Origin: Micromonospora kangleipakensis
GTDB lineage: Bacteria > Actinomycetota > Actinomycetes > Mycobacteriales > Micromonosporaceae
Assembly: GCF_004217615.1 (NCBI RefSeq)
Contig: NZ_SHLD01000001.1
Location: forward strand, 1-64,000
DNA length: 64,000 bases
Reading direction: 5' to 3'
Below are positions 56,790 through 64,000 of the stretch, one piece after another (the stretch's first letter is position 1; each line of letters starts with the position of its first letter). The notes under the pieces are model-generated. The model was not told the DNA's origin. It ran no database searches and saw nothing but the letters and a program-made list of their open reading frames with translations. The position numbers and the translations under genes are program-made.

Positions 56790-58738
56790 GGTGCCCCTCC
56801 GATCAGCGCGACGGCGAGACCGATCAGCAGCGCGCCGGCGAGTACGCCGGCCGCCGCGCGGGGCAGGGCCGCGCGGTGCAGCGCGGCGAGCCCGCCGCCC
56901 AGGCCCGTCGCGGCGCGGCCGCTCCCCTCCACCAGGCCGTCCACCCCCAGCTCGTCGCCGGTCCGGACGGCCCTCGCGAGCGCGTTCGTCGGGCGTACGA
57001 CGAGGGCCTGCTGAACGTCGTCGAGCCGGAACGCCCGGGCGAACACCGGCCGCAGCGGACCCAGGAAGCGGGCCGGGTCGGCGGCCGGGTCCCGGCGCCA
57101 GCCCGCCCAGGCGACGCCCGCGCCCACCAGCAGCAGGACCAGCGGCAGCAGCACCGCCGGAGCGAGGTGGGTCAGCGAGTCGCCGAAGTCGGTCAGCTCC
57201 GCCTCGGTGGCCGGCGCGAAGATCCGCCCGATGAACGGCCCCCAGAAGGCGGCCAGGCCGAGCAGCGCGGCCGGGACCGCGAGCAGCAGCACCGGCCAGC
57301 GCATCAGCGCGGGCGGGTCGTGCGGGTGCGCCAGCGGGATCCGGGTCGCGCCGAAGAAGGTGCGCAGCAGCAGGCGGGTGGCGTACCAGGCGGTGACGGC
57401 GACGCCGAGCAGCCCGGCCAGCCAGACCAGCCAGCCGACCCACTGCGGCGTCGGACCGGCGCCGTCCAGCGCGGCGGCCTCGGCGACCGCGAGCACGCCG
57501 TCCTTGCTCCAGAAGCCCGACAACGGCGGCACCCCGGCGAGCGCGCCGAGACCGACCAGCGTGCACCAGAAGGTGACCGGCATGGCGGTGCGCAGGCCGC
57601 CCATCCTGGACATCAGCGTGGTGCCCACGGCGTGGATGACCGCACCCGCCGCGAGGAAGAGCAGCGCCTTGAACGCGGCGTGGGTGAGCAGGTGGAACAG
57701 CGCCGCGGTGGGCGCGCCGACGGCGAGGGCGCCGGTCATGTAGCCGATCTGGGAGACCGTCGACCAGGCCAGCACCCGCTTGATGTCGTCCTGCGCGGTG
57801 GCCGCGAACGCGCCCAGCAGCAGGGTGACCGCGCCCATCACGCCGAGCACGGCGAGCGCGACCGGGGCGCGCTCGAAGAGCGGGAAGAGCCGGGCCACCG
57901 CGTACACGCCGGCGGCGACCATGGTGGCGGCGTGGATCAGCGCGGAGATCGGGGTCGGGCCGGCCATCGCGTCCGGCAGCCAGGTGTGCAGCGGGAACTG
58001 GGCGCTCTTGCCGGCCACCCCGGCGAGCAGCAGCAGGCAGGCGGCGGTGAGCGTACCGGTGGAGTAGGGATGGGCGAGCACGTTGGCGATCTTGAAGCTG
58101 CCGGCGGAGACGCCGAGCAGCGCGATGCCGAGCAGGAAGCCCACGTCACCGACCCGGGTGACCAGGAACGCCTTCACCGCGGCGCCGGGCGCCTCGGGCA
58201 GCCGCCGGTCGTGGGCGATGAGGAGGTACGAGCAGATGCCCATCACCTCCCAGCCGACCAGCAGCATGATCAGGTCGCCGGAGACCACCACCACCAGCAT
58301 CGCGGCGGTGAAGAGGCTGATCTGCGCCGCGTACGGCGGGTAGCGGTGGTCCACCTCGACGTCGTCGTGCGGCCCGCGCTTCAGGTAGGCGATCGAGTAG
58401 ACCTGCACGGCCAGGGCGACCGCGGCCACGGCCGTGGCGACCAGCACGGCCACCCCGTCGAGCCGGTAGCCGAGGGTCACCCGCAGCCCGCCCAGGTCTA
58501 CCCAGGTGGTCGAGGCCTCGACCAGGTGGTCCACCCGGCTCAGCAGGGCCAGCGCGACGAGCAGCGCCCCGGCCGCGCCGGCCACCCCGAGCGCGATCGC
58601 CGCCCGCCGGGCCCGGTCCTCGCCGGTCGCCGCGCCGCGCGGCGACGGCGGCAGGAGCAGCCCCACCAGACCGGCGGCCAACGGCAGGCCGGGCAGCAGC
58701 GGTACGAGCGACGCCAGCCGCCCGATGCCCTCGCTCAT
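56786..58738 (-). CDS. nuoL: NADH-quinone oxidoreductase subunit L
   Basis: Largest antiporter-like subunit, 650 residues with about 16 helices and the long C-terminal part that runs along the complex. It shows LIMLLVGWEVMGICSYLLIA (channel glutamate), AGVAGKSAQFPLHTWLPDAM (lysine) and LAWSTVSQIGYMTGAL. ATG 58738 overlaps the nuoK stop (ATGA); the open frame to 59437 is nuoK/nuoJ in another frame. Its stop overlaps the first mini-ORF. Confidence 0.95.
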   Translation of the reverse strand: MSEGIGRLASLVPLLPGLPLAAGLVGLLLPPSPRGAATGEDRARRAAIALGVAGAAGALLVALALLSRVDHLVEASTTWVDLGGLRVTLGYRLDGVAVLVATAVAAVALAVQVYSIAYLKRGPHDDVEVDHRYPPYAAQISLFTAAMLVVVVSGDLIMLLVGWEVMGICSYLLIAHDRRLPEAPGAAVKAFLVTRVGDVGFLLGIALLGVSAGSFKIANVLAHPYSTGTLTAACLLLLAGVAGKSAQFPLHTWLPDAMAGPTPISALIHAATMVAAGVYAVARLFPLFERAPVALAVLGVMGAVTLLLGAFAATAQDDIKRVLAWSTVSQIGYMTGALAVGAPTAALFHLLTHAAFKALLFLAAGAVIHAVGTTLMSRMGGLRTAMPVTFWCTLVGLGALAGVPPLSGFWSKDGVLAVAEAAALDGAGPTPQWVGWLVWLAGLLGVAVTAWYATRLLLRTFFGATRIPLAHPHDPPALMRWPVLLLAVPAALLGLAAFWGPFIGRIFAPATEAELTDFGDSLTHLAPAVLLPLVLLLVGAGVAWAGWRRDPAADPARFLGPLRPVFARAFRLDDVQQALVVRPTNALARAVRTGDELGVDGLVEGSGRAATGLGGGLAALHRAALPRAAAGVLAGALLIGLAVALIGGAP

Positions 58739-59136
58739 CCGCGCACCTCCGGCCCGTCGACGCCGCCCACGGTCCCCGCGCCCGACCGGTCGGCGGGCAC
58801 CCCGGTCACACCGGCCGGTACCGGCGTCGGAGCCTCGGTCAGCGGCACCTCGTCCACGGCGACGCTGGCCCGCAGCCGGTAGAGCTGGAGGACGATGGCC
58901 AGCCCGACGCCGATCTCGGCGGCGGCGAGCACGATCACGAAGAGCGCGAAGACCTGCCCGGCGTGCGGCAGCTGGGCCCGGACCGTGGTGTCCGCGGTGA
59001 CCAGGATCAGATTGACCGCGTTCAGCATCAGCTCGACGGCCATCAGCACCAGCACGGCGTTGCGGCGGCGCAGCACGCCGAAGACGCCCAGGCCGAACAG
59101 GAGCGCGGCGGTGACGTACGGGACGACCGGCCTCAC
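58735..59136 (-). CDS. nuoK: NADH-quinone oxidoreductase subunit K
   Basis: Three-helix membrane subunit. The two conserved glutamates are in LVLMAVELMLNAVNL and LAAAEIGVGLAIVLQ. At 133 residues it is about 30 longer than usual: a polar proline/valine tail (EAPTPVPAGVTGVPADRSG) follows the last helix. GTG 59136 overlaps the nuoJ stop (GTGA). Confidence 0.93.
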   Translation of the reverse strand: MRPVVPYVTAALLFGLGVFGVLRRRNAVLVLMAVELMLNAVNLILVTADTTVRAQLPHAGQVFALFVIVLAAAEIGVGLAIVLQLYRLRASVAVDEVPLTEAPTPVPAGVTGVPADRSGAGTVGGVDGPEVRG

Positions 59137-59738
59137 CCGCGACCACCCTCCTCGGCGGCGGTCCCGGCGACCGCACCGGCCCGGGTCGTCGCGACCGGTG
59201 TCGGGCGACCCGGCCCGCCGGGCGCGGGGGTGGTCCCCGGGCGGCGGCCGATGTCGGGGCGGGAGAGCACGATCGCGCCGACCAGGGCGGCGAGCAACAG
59301 CACCGAGAGCACCTCGAAGGGCAGCACCCAGGAGCGGAAGACCTGCTCGCCGAGGCGGTCGGCGGTGCCCGCGGCGGGCAGCTCCACCCGGGACCAGCGG
59401 AACGCGTCCACCAGCAGCACGGCCAGGCCCAGCCCACTGCCGCCGCCGATCAGCGCGGCCGGCCAGCCCGGCCGGTCCAGGTCGTCGGAGGCGCCGATCG
59501 GCGCTCGGGTCAGCATCACCGCGAAGAGCAGCAGCACCACCACCGCGCCGACGTAGATCAGCACCTGCACCCAGGCCACCAGCTCGGCGGTGAGCACCAG
59601 GTAGTCACCGGCCAGCGCGCCCAGGCAGACCACCAGGTAGAGCCCGGCCCGGACCAGATGCTTCGTGCTCACCACCAGCACGCCCGCGCCGACCGCCACC
59701 GCGCCGAGGGCGAGCAGCAGCAGGTCCGCACCCGTCAT
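59133..59738 (-). CDS. nuoJ: NADH-quinone oxidoreductase subunit J
   Basis: Membrane subunit of 201 residues with five helices; the third, around [20 protein letters not shown], holds the pi-bulge segment important in coupling. A glycine/proline-rich tail follows the last helix. ATG 59738 overlaps the nuoI stop (ATGA). Confidence 0.93.
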   Translation of the reverse strand: MTGADLLLLALGAVAVGAGVLVVSTKHLVRAGLYLVVCLGALAGDYLVLTAELVAWVQVLIYVGAVVVLLLFAVMLTRAPIGASDDLDRPGWPAALIGGGSGLGLAVLLVDAFRWSRVELPAAGTADRLGEQVFRSWVLPFEVLSVLLLAALVGAIVLSRPDIGRRPGTTPAPGGPGRPTPVATTRAGAVAGTAAEEGGRG

Positions 59739-60316
59739 GGGGCCGTACCTCCGTCGGCGGCGGGGCCGGGCTCGGGGCGTACGGCGGCGGGGCGGGCCGG
59801 GGCCGCGGCCTTCCGCGCGGCGGTGGTCTCCTCCTTGGAGGGATCACCGTGCGGGTCGTGCGCGGGCGGCGGCGGGACGGTGGCCATCCACTCGCCGAGG
59901 TGGTCCTTGTCGTGCAGCAGGTCCTTGATGTCGTGCTCGGCGTACTCGAACTCCGGGGACCAGTAGAGCGCGTCGAAGGGGCAGACCTCCACGCAGATGC
60001 CGCAGTACATGCAGAGCGAGAAGTCGATGTCGAACTTGTCGAGCACGTTGCGCTGCCGGGGGCGGGCGGCGCCGGGCACCGTCACCTCCTCCTTGTGCGA
60101 GTCGATGTAGATGCACCAGTCCGGGCACTCCCGGGCGCAGAGCATGCAGACGGTGCAGTTCTCCTCGAGCAGCGCGATCACGCCGCGGGACCGGGGTGGC
60201 AGCTCGGGGGCGACGTCCGGGTACTGCTGGGTGGTCGAGGGGCGGGTCATCGTCTTCAACGTGACCGCGAGCCCCTTCACGAGCCCTTCGCCGGGCATCC
60301 CGCTGCGCTCGCTCAT
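59735..60316 (-). CDS. nuoI: NADH-quinone oxidoreductase subunit I
   Basis: Peripheral-arm subunit carrying two 4Fe-4S clusters (N6a/N6b): [12 protein letters not shown] and [12 protein letters not shown]. The 193-residue product has a helix [13 protein letters not shown] at the front and an alanine/proline-rich C-terminal tail of about 45 residues. ATG 60316 is chosen ([11 protein letters not shown]); ATG 60325 is also possible. Unusually, it is not directly after nuoH: two unrelated genes lie between. Confidence 0.94.
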   Translation of the reverse strand: MSERSGMPGEGLVKGLAVTLKTMTRPSTTQQYPDVAPELPPRSRGVIALLEENCTVCMLCARECPDWCIYIDSHKEEVTVPGAARPRQRNVLDKFDIDFSLCMYCGICVEVCPFDALYWSPEFEYAEHDIKDLLHDKDHLGEWMATVPPPPAHDPHGDPSKEETTAARKAAAPARPAAVRPEPGPAADGGTAP

Positions 60317-60465
60317 GCCGCCCATCCTGCCCTGTGCCCCCGGCGCGCGCGACCACCACCCGGCTCTTACCGGCCCGGCGAACGAGGTCTACCCGGAGAC
60401 CGGGCGGTGGACGAAGTTCGTCGACACCGGAGTGCCGTTTTCGGTGAACCTGCCGCCCGAGCGGA

Positions 60466-60897
60466 TCACGCCCCCGGGTCGGTGACGCCGGGGAGCGGGG
60501 GCAGCATCTCGACGCCGAGCTGCTGGAGGACCTGGAACAGCTCGTTGACGCTCCACACGTCGATGATCCGGCCGGTCTCGTCGAACCGCAGGAACGTCGC
60601 CCCGGAGTAGCTGACCACCCGCCCGGTCGGCGGCACCGGGCCGAACTGGCCCGCCTGGGTGCCGGCGGCCCGCCAGTGCACGGCCACCCGGTCCCCGGCC
60701 GCCACCAGCTCGACTATCTTGTAGCGCAGGTCCGGGAAGGCCGCCCGCCGGTCGTGGTGCCAGGCCAGCGTCGCCGCCGGCCCGGTCCCGCCCAGCCCCG
60801 GGCAGTCCTCGGCGATCAGCTCGTACGCCGTCTCCTCGCGCCCGCCGTTCCACACGTCGACGATGAAGCGTCGGGCCGCCGTCTCCAGATCGGTCAC
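60466..60897 (-). CDS. SnoaL-like / ester cyclase family protein
   Basis: A 143-residue alpha+beta barrel protein. It shows the SnoaL-like order: FIVDVWNGGREETAYELIAE, DRVAVHWRAAGTQAGQFG, and YSGATFLRFDETGRIIDVWS. Enzymes of this family include polyketide cyclases, but many small members have unknown roles. It lies inside the nuo cluster, divergent from the next gene, so it may be transcribed with nuoI. Confidence 0.7.
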   Translation of the reverse strand: MTDLETAARRFIVDVWNGGREETAYELIAEDCPGLGGTGPAATLAWHHDRRAAFPDLRYKIVELVAAGDRVAVHWRAAGTQAGQFGPVPPTGRVVSYSGATFLRFDETGRIIDVWSVNELFQVLQQLGVEMLPPLPGVTDPGA

Positions 60898-61006
60898 CGC
60901 GGCAGCCTAGCCCCGCTTCTCACGCCGGGGCTGCTCCGGGACCCCCGAGCGACCATGATGGGAACGTCGGCGTGGCCGGCGCGGTGGACGACGGCGAGGA
61001 GGCGGC

Positions 61007-62053
61007 GTGAGCGAGGACGGCGACGGGATCCTGGCCCGGACCGGCGGGAAGTACGTCGAGCCGGGCGGCGAGTTCACCCGGGACCAGCGCTACATCGCCA
61101 CCCGGGTCACCGCCGACGGGCGGGACGGCTGGCCGGTGGAGCCCGACCGGTACCGGCTGGCCGTCAGCCGCGCCTGCCCCTGGGCGAACCGGCTGATCAT
61201 CGTCCGCCGGCTGCTCGGGCTGGAGGACGCCATCTCGATGGCGGTGGCCGGGCCGACGCACGACAAGCGGAGCTGGACCTTCGACCTGGACCCGGGCGGG
61301 CGGGACCCGGTGCTCGGCATCGAGCGGCTGGCCGAGGCGTACTTCAAGCGGTTCCCCGGGTACGAGCGGGGGATCACCGTGCCGGCGATCGTGGACGTGC
61401 CGACCGGGCAGGTGGTCACCAACGACTACGCGCGGATGAGCCTGGACCTGTCGACCGAGTGGACCGCGTACCACCGCGAGGGGGCACCGGAGCTCTACCC
61501 GGAGCGGCTGCGGGACGAGATCGACGAGGTCAACGCGGTGGTCTTCGCCGACGTGAACAACGGCGTCTACCGGTGCGGCTTCGCCGGCAGTCAGGCGGCG
61601 TACGAGAGGGCGTACCACCGGCTCTTCGACCGGCTGGACTGGCTGAGCGAGCGGCTGGCCGGGCAGCGGTACCTGGTCGGGGAGACGATCACCGAGGCGG
61701 ACGTGCGGCTCTTCACCACCCTGGTCCGCTTCGACCCGGTCTACCACGGCCACTTCAAGTGCAATCGGCAGAAGCTCACCGAGATGCCGGTGCTCTGGGC
61801 GTACGCGCGGGACCTGTTCCAGACTCCCGGCTTCGGCGACACCATCGACTTCGACCAGATCAAGCGGCACTACTACGAGGTGCACCGGGACATCAACCCG
61901 ACCGGCGTCGTCCCGCTCGGCCCCGACCTGTCGGGCTGGCTCACCCCACACGGCCGGGAGGCCCTCGGCGGCCGCCCCTTCGGCGACGGCACCCCGCCGC
62001 CGCCGCCCCCGCCGGCCGAACGCGTCGACCCCGCCCACACGCCGCTGCGCTGA
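61007..62053 (+). CDS. glutathionyl-hydroquinone-reductase-like GST-family protein
   Basis: A 348-residue protein of the ECM4/YqjG type. The catalytic cysteine motif SRACPWANRLIIVRRLLGL and the later TVPAIVDVPTGQVVTNDYAR and YLVGETITEADVRLFTTLVR are clear. The family reduces glutathionyl-hydroquinones; actinobacteria lack glutathione, so mycothiol or another thiol may be used. GTG 61007 has GAGGAGG five bases upstream. It is oriented against the nuo genes and lies between nuoH and nuoI; a quinone link is possible but unproved. Confidence 0.85.
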   Translation: MSEDGDGILARTGGKYVEPGGEFTRDQRYIATRVTADGRDGWPVEPDRYRLAVSRACPWANRLIIVRRLLGLEDAISMAVAGPTHDKRSWTFDLDPGGRDPVLGIERLAEAYFKRFPGYERGITVPAIVDVPTGQVVTNDYARMSLDLSTEWTAYHREGAPELYPERLRDEIDEVNAVVFADVNNGVYRCGFAGSQAAYERAYHRLFDRLDWLSERLAGQRYLVGETITEADVRLFTTLVRFDPVYHGHFKCNRQKLTEMPVLWAYARDLFQTPGFGDTIDFDQIKRHYYEVHRDINPTGVVPLGPDLSGWLTPHGREALGGRPFGDGTPPPPPPPAERVDPAHTPLR

Positions 62054-62071
62054 GCGTCGGCCGCTGCCCGG

Positions 62072-63034
62072 TCAGAGCGCGAGGCGGACAGCGGCCGTCA
62101 GGACGAGCTGGGCCAGGGAGAGCGGGACGAGGACCAGCCAGCAGAGGCGTTGGAGCTGGTCCTCGCGGAGGCGGGGGTACGACACCCGGAGCCAGATGAT
62201 CACGAAGGCGACGGCGAAGACCTTCAGCAGCGTCCAGAGCCAGCCCAGCCACTCGTCGCCGAACGGGCCCTGCCAGCCGCCGAGGAAGAGCACGGTGGTC
62301 AGCGCGGCGATCACCACGATGCCGACGTACTCGGCGAGCAGGAAGAAGGCGAAGCGCAGGCCGGTGTACTCGGTCATGTAGCCGAAGACCAGCTCCGAGT
62401 CGGCGATCGGCATGTCGAACGGGGGCCGCCGGATCTCCGCCAGCCCGGCGACGAAGAAGACCACCATCGCCGGCGCCTGCCAGAGCAGCCACCACGGCCG
62501 CCACGCCTCGACGATGCCGGAGAGGCTGAGCGTGCCCGCCGCCATCGCCACCGACGCCCCGGCCAGCACCAGCGGCAGCTCGTAACCGAGCAGCTGGGCG
62601 GCGCCGCGCAGCCCGCCGAGCAGGCTGTACTTGTTGGCCGACGCCCACGCCGACATCAGCACCGCCACCACGCCGACGCCCACCACGGCGAGGACGAAGA
62701 AGAGGCCGATGTCCAGCGGCTGCCCGACCAGGTCGCCCGGGCCGAGCGGGATCACCAGCAGCGCGAGCAGGTACGGCACCAGCGCCACCGCCGGCGCCAG
62801 CCGGAAGACCGCCCGGTCCGCGTCGCGCGGCGTGACGTCCTCCTTCTGCACGAACTTGATCCCGTCGGCGATCAACTGCGCCCAGCCGTGGAAGCCGCCC
62901 GCGTACATCGGGCCGAGCCGGCCCTGCATGTGCGCCATCACCTTGTGCTCGACCTGCCCGACGACCAGCGGCAGGGTGAGGAACGCGACCAGCACGCCCG
63001 CCACCCGGAGGACCAGCTCCAACCAGGTGGGCAT
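62072..63034 (-). CDS. nuoH: NADH-quinone oxidoreductase subunit H
   Basis: Quinone-chamber membrane subunit of 320 residues, eight helices. Blocks QGRLGPMYAGGFHGWAQLIA, EDVTPRDADRAVFRLAP, AEIRRPPFDMPIADSELVFG and YMTEYTGLRFAFFLLAEYVG are the NuoH hallmarks, with the charged quinone-site loop intact. ATG 63034 shares one base with the nuoC stop (TGATG). Confidence 0.95.
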   Translation of the reverse strand: MPTWLELVLRVAGVLVAFLTLPLVVGQVEHKVMAHMQGRLGPMYAGGFHGWAQLIADGIKFVQKEDVTPRDADRAVFRLAPAVALVPYLLALLVIPLGPGDLVGQPLDIGLFFVLAVVGVGVVAVLMSAWASANKYSLLGGLRGAAQLLGYELPLVLAGASVAMAAGTLSLSGIVEAWRPWWLLWQAPAMVVFFVAGLAEIRRPPFDMPIADSELVFGYMTEYTGLRFAFFLLAEYVGIVVIAALTTVLFLGGWQGPFGDEWLGWLWTLLKVFAVAFVIIWLRVSYPRLREDQLQRLCWLVLVPLSLAQLVLTAAVRLAL

Positions 63035-63855
63035 CAGGCCTTTCCTTCCTCGGCCGTGGGCTCGTCGCCGGCCGCCGGCTCGGCGCGGGTGGGCCCGGTC
63101 GGGCGCTCGCCGGGTACGGGCCGGGCGGGACCGTCGGCCGCCGCGCGGGTCGGGCGCTCGCCGGGGGCGGGGCGGGCCGAGCGGTCGCCGGGGGCGGGCC
63201 GCGCGGGGCGTTCCCGGGCCGGGCGGGCGGGCGTACCACCGCGCGGGCCCTCGCCGGCGCCGGCCGCGCCGGCGGGGGTCGGCGTGGTGCCCCACTCCCC
63301 CGGCGCCGGCACGCCCGGCGGGCGGATCGGCCGCCGGCCGCCGCCGGCCTCGGACTCGCCGGGCTCCTTGGCGCCCGGCCAGGGCTTGGCCACCCGGGAG
63401 GCGAGGACGAACTCCTTGCGCAGCGGGTGCCCCTCGAACTCCGGCGGCAGCAGCAGCGGCTTCAGCTCGCCGTGCCCGTCGAACGAGATGCCGAACATCT
63501 CGTACGTCTCCCGCTCGTGCCAGGCCGCGCCCGGGTAGAGGTCGACCACCGACGCCACGGTCGCCGCCTCCCGGGGCAGCCGGGTACGCAGCAGCAGCCC
63601 GTGCCGCCCGCCGGTCGACCAGAGGTGGACCACCACGTCGAAGCCGTCGGCCAGCTCGTCGACCGCCGACAGCCAGTCGAAGAAGTCGAAGGCCAGCTCG
63701 GCGTCGTCGCGGGCCGCACGCACCGCGTCCCGCCAGCTCGCCGGGGGTACGTCGACGGTGGCGCGGGCATACCCCTGACCGCCGGAGACCGACGCGGTGG
63801 CATCGACGGACGCGAGCAGCGCGACCAGCCGCTGGCCGACCTCTTCCGGAGTCAT
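63034..63855 (-). CDS. nuoC: NADH-quinone oxidoreductase subunit C with low-complexity tail
   Basis: Peripheral-arm subunit. The signature lies in WHERETYEMFGISFDGH and LLPPEFEGHPLRKEF (residues about 120-155). About 100 residues of repeated arginine-proline-alanine-glycine then follow, with PARPAPGERP-like steps, likely disordered. ATG 63855 (MTPEEVGQRLVALLA) is chosen over 63885. It is the first nuo gene seen; no nuoA or nuoB lies upstream and a plus-strand gene appears to start 114 bases away. Confidence 0.9.
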   Translation of the reverse strand: MTPEEVGQRLVALLASVDATASVSGGQGYARATVDVPPASWRDAVRAARDDAELAFDFFDWLSAVDELADGFDVVVHLWSTGGRHGLLLRTRLPREAATVASVVDLYPGAAWHERETYEMFGISFDGHGELKPLLLPPEFEGHPLRKEFVLASRVAKPWPGAKEPGESEAGGGRRPIRPPGVPAPGEWGTTPTPAGAAGAGEGPRGGTPARPARERPARPAPGDRSARPAPGERPTRAAADGPARPVPGERPTGPTRAEPAAGDEPTAEEGKA

Positions 63856-63968
63856 GCCGCTGATCCTATGGCCGGCGGCCCGCACCCGTGTCGGGCCGCC
63901 CGCGCTCCCGGCCCGGGCAACTGGCCGCTTTGCCCGCGGGCGGGCTCCGGGCGGGGAAAGATGAACCC

Positions 63969-64000
63969 GTGCGCGCTGTGACTGTGTCTCCCAAGGTCCC
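63969..64000 (+). CDS. start of a divergent gene, cut by the window end
   Basis: GTG 63969 opens a frame reading RAVTVSPKVP to the end of the window. Similar starts (MRAVTV-P) occur in zinc-type alcohol/glucose dehydrogenases, but eleven residues cannot decide. A GGGGAAAG string lies nine bases upstream. Confidence 0.35.
   Translation, partial: MRAVTVSPKV

Larger units (their letters stand above)
56561..56790. repeat. four tandem 59-bp repeats between nuoL and nuoM
   Basis: Units start at 56561, 56620, 56679 and 56738; the last lacks a few bases at its right end. They are identical as far as read. Each unit can form CGGGG/CCCCG over a seven-base loop, inside CGCGA/TCGCG. The 59-base length is 63 minus 4: a 21-codon ORF with a four-base overlap. 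Confidence 0.9.

Noticed and set aside
56561..56790. Possible CRISPR array
   Set aside because: The four 59-bp units are directly adjacent with no variable spacers and no cas gene nearby.
56417..58882. Plus-strand frame of 821 codons across the tandem repeats
   Set aside because: It is antisense to nuoL and nuoM; the repeats only keep it open by chance.

Overview
This window looks like chromosomal DNA of a high-GC actinobacterium, most probably of the family Micromonosporaceae (Micromonospora-like). The signs are very high GC, many GTG/TTG starts, zinc-type (type Z) S14, the order tRNA-Trp–secE–nusG–rplK–rplA–rplJ–rplL–rpoB–rpoC–rpsL–rpsG–fusA–tuf–rpsJ, and hadA/hadB beside rpmG. The genus is inferred from protein character; no database was searched.

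Region 1 (about 1-36,000, almost all minus strand, so transcription runs right to left) is the core translation/transcription superoperon. Read 5' to 3' it runs: tRNA-Thr, tRNA-Met, rpmG, hadA, hadB, tRNA-Trp, secE, nusG, rplK, rplA, rplJ, rplL, rpoB, rpoC, rpsL, rpsG, fusA, tuf, the S10 operon (rpsJ to rpsQ), the spc operon (rplN to secY), adk, map, a DUF1707 protein and infA. Many junctions are GTGA, ATGA, TGATG or TAATG overlaps. Strong GC hairpins mark the transcription-unit borders, and good promoter matches lie upstream of rpsL, rpoB and tRNA-Trp. Three decayed loci sit among these genes: an ABC ATPase and a permease remnant after rplA, and an MFS/ArsR pair after rpoC. Several have lost their middle and kept both ends. 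infA carries two pairs of compensating frameshifts relative to the usual IF-1 sequence.

Region 2 (about 36,100-50,900) is accessory. It holds a GGDEF-EAL protein, an IS630-type insertion sequence with terminal repeats and TA duplication, an epoxide-hydrolase-like gene, and a decayed island. The island lies left of an intact tRNA-Tyr gene (48,153-48,236). A 54-bp stretch of the 3' half of that tRNA is repeated at 42,385 and 47,093, a shorter trace lies at 39,274, and a truncated tyrosine integrase lies at 47,747-48,010. Cargo includes a TetR/DUF2218 divergent pair, an LtrA-like membrane protein, an Imm1-like protein, a DUF6924-like protein and a pentapeptide-repeat remnant. yajQ, a methyltransferase and small membrane genes follow.

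Region 3 (about 51,000-64,000) holds an MFS transporter, htpX and a partial complex I cluster, nuoC-H-I-J-K-L-M-N (minus strand). A plus-strand glutathionyl-hydroquinone-reductase-like gene and a minus-strand SnoaL-like gene interrupt it between nuoH and nuoI. No nuoA, B, D, E, F or G is seen, and a divergent gene appears to start right after nuoC.

The most unusual structure is between nuoL and nuoM. Four tandem copies of a 59-bp unit each encode a 20-residue peptide, and every stop codon overlaps the next GTG start (GTGA). This makes an unbroken chain from the nuoL stop to the nuoM start. A 48-codon ORF over a large palindrome bridges nuoM to nuoN with the same GTGA junction.
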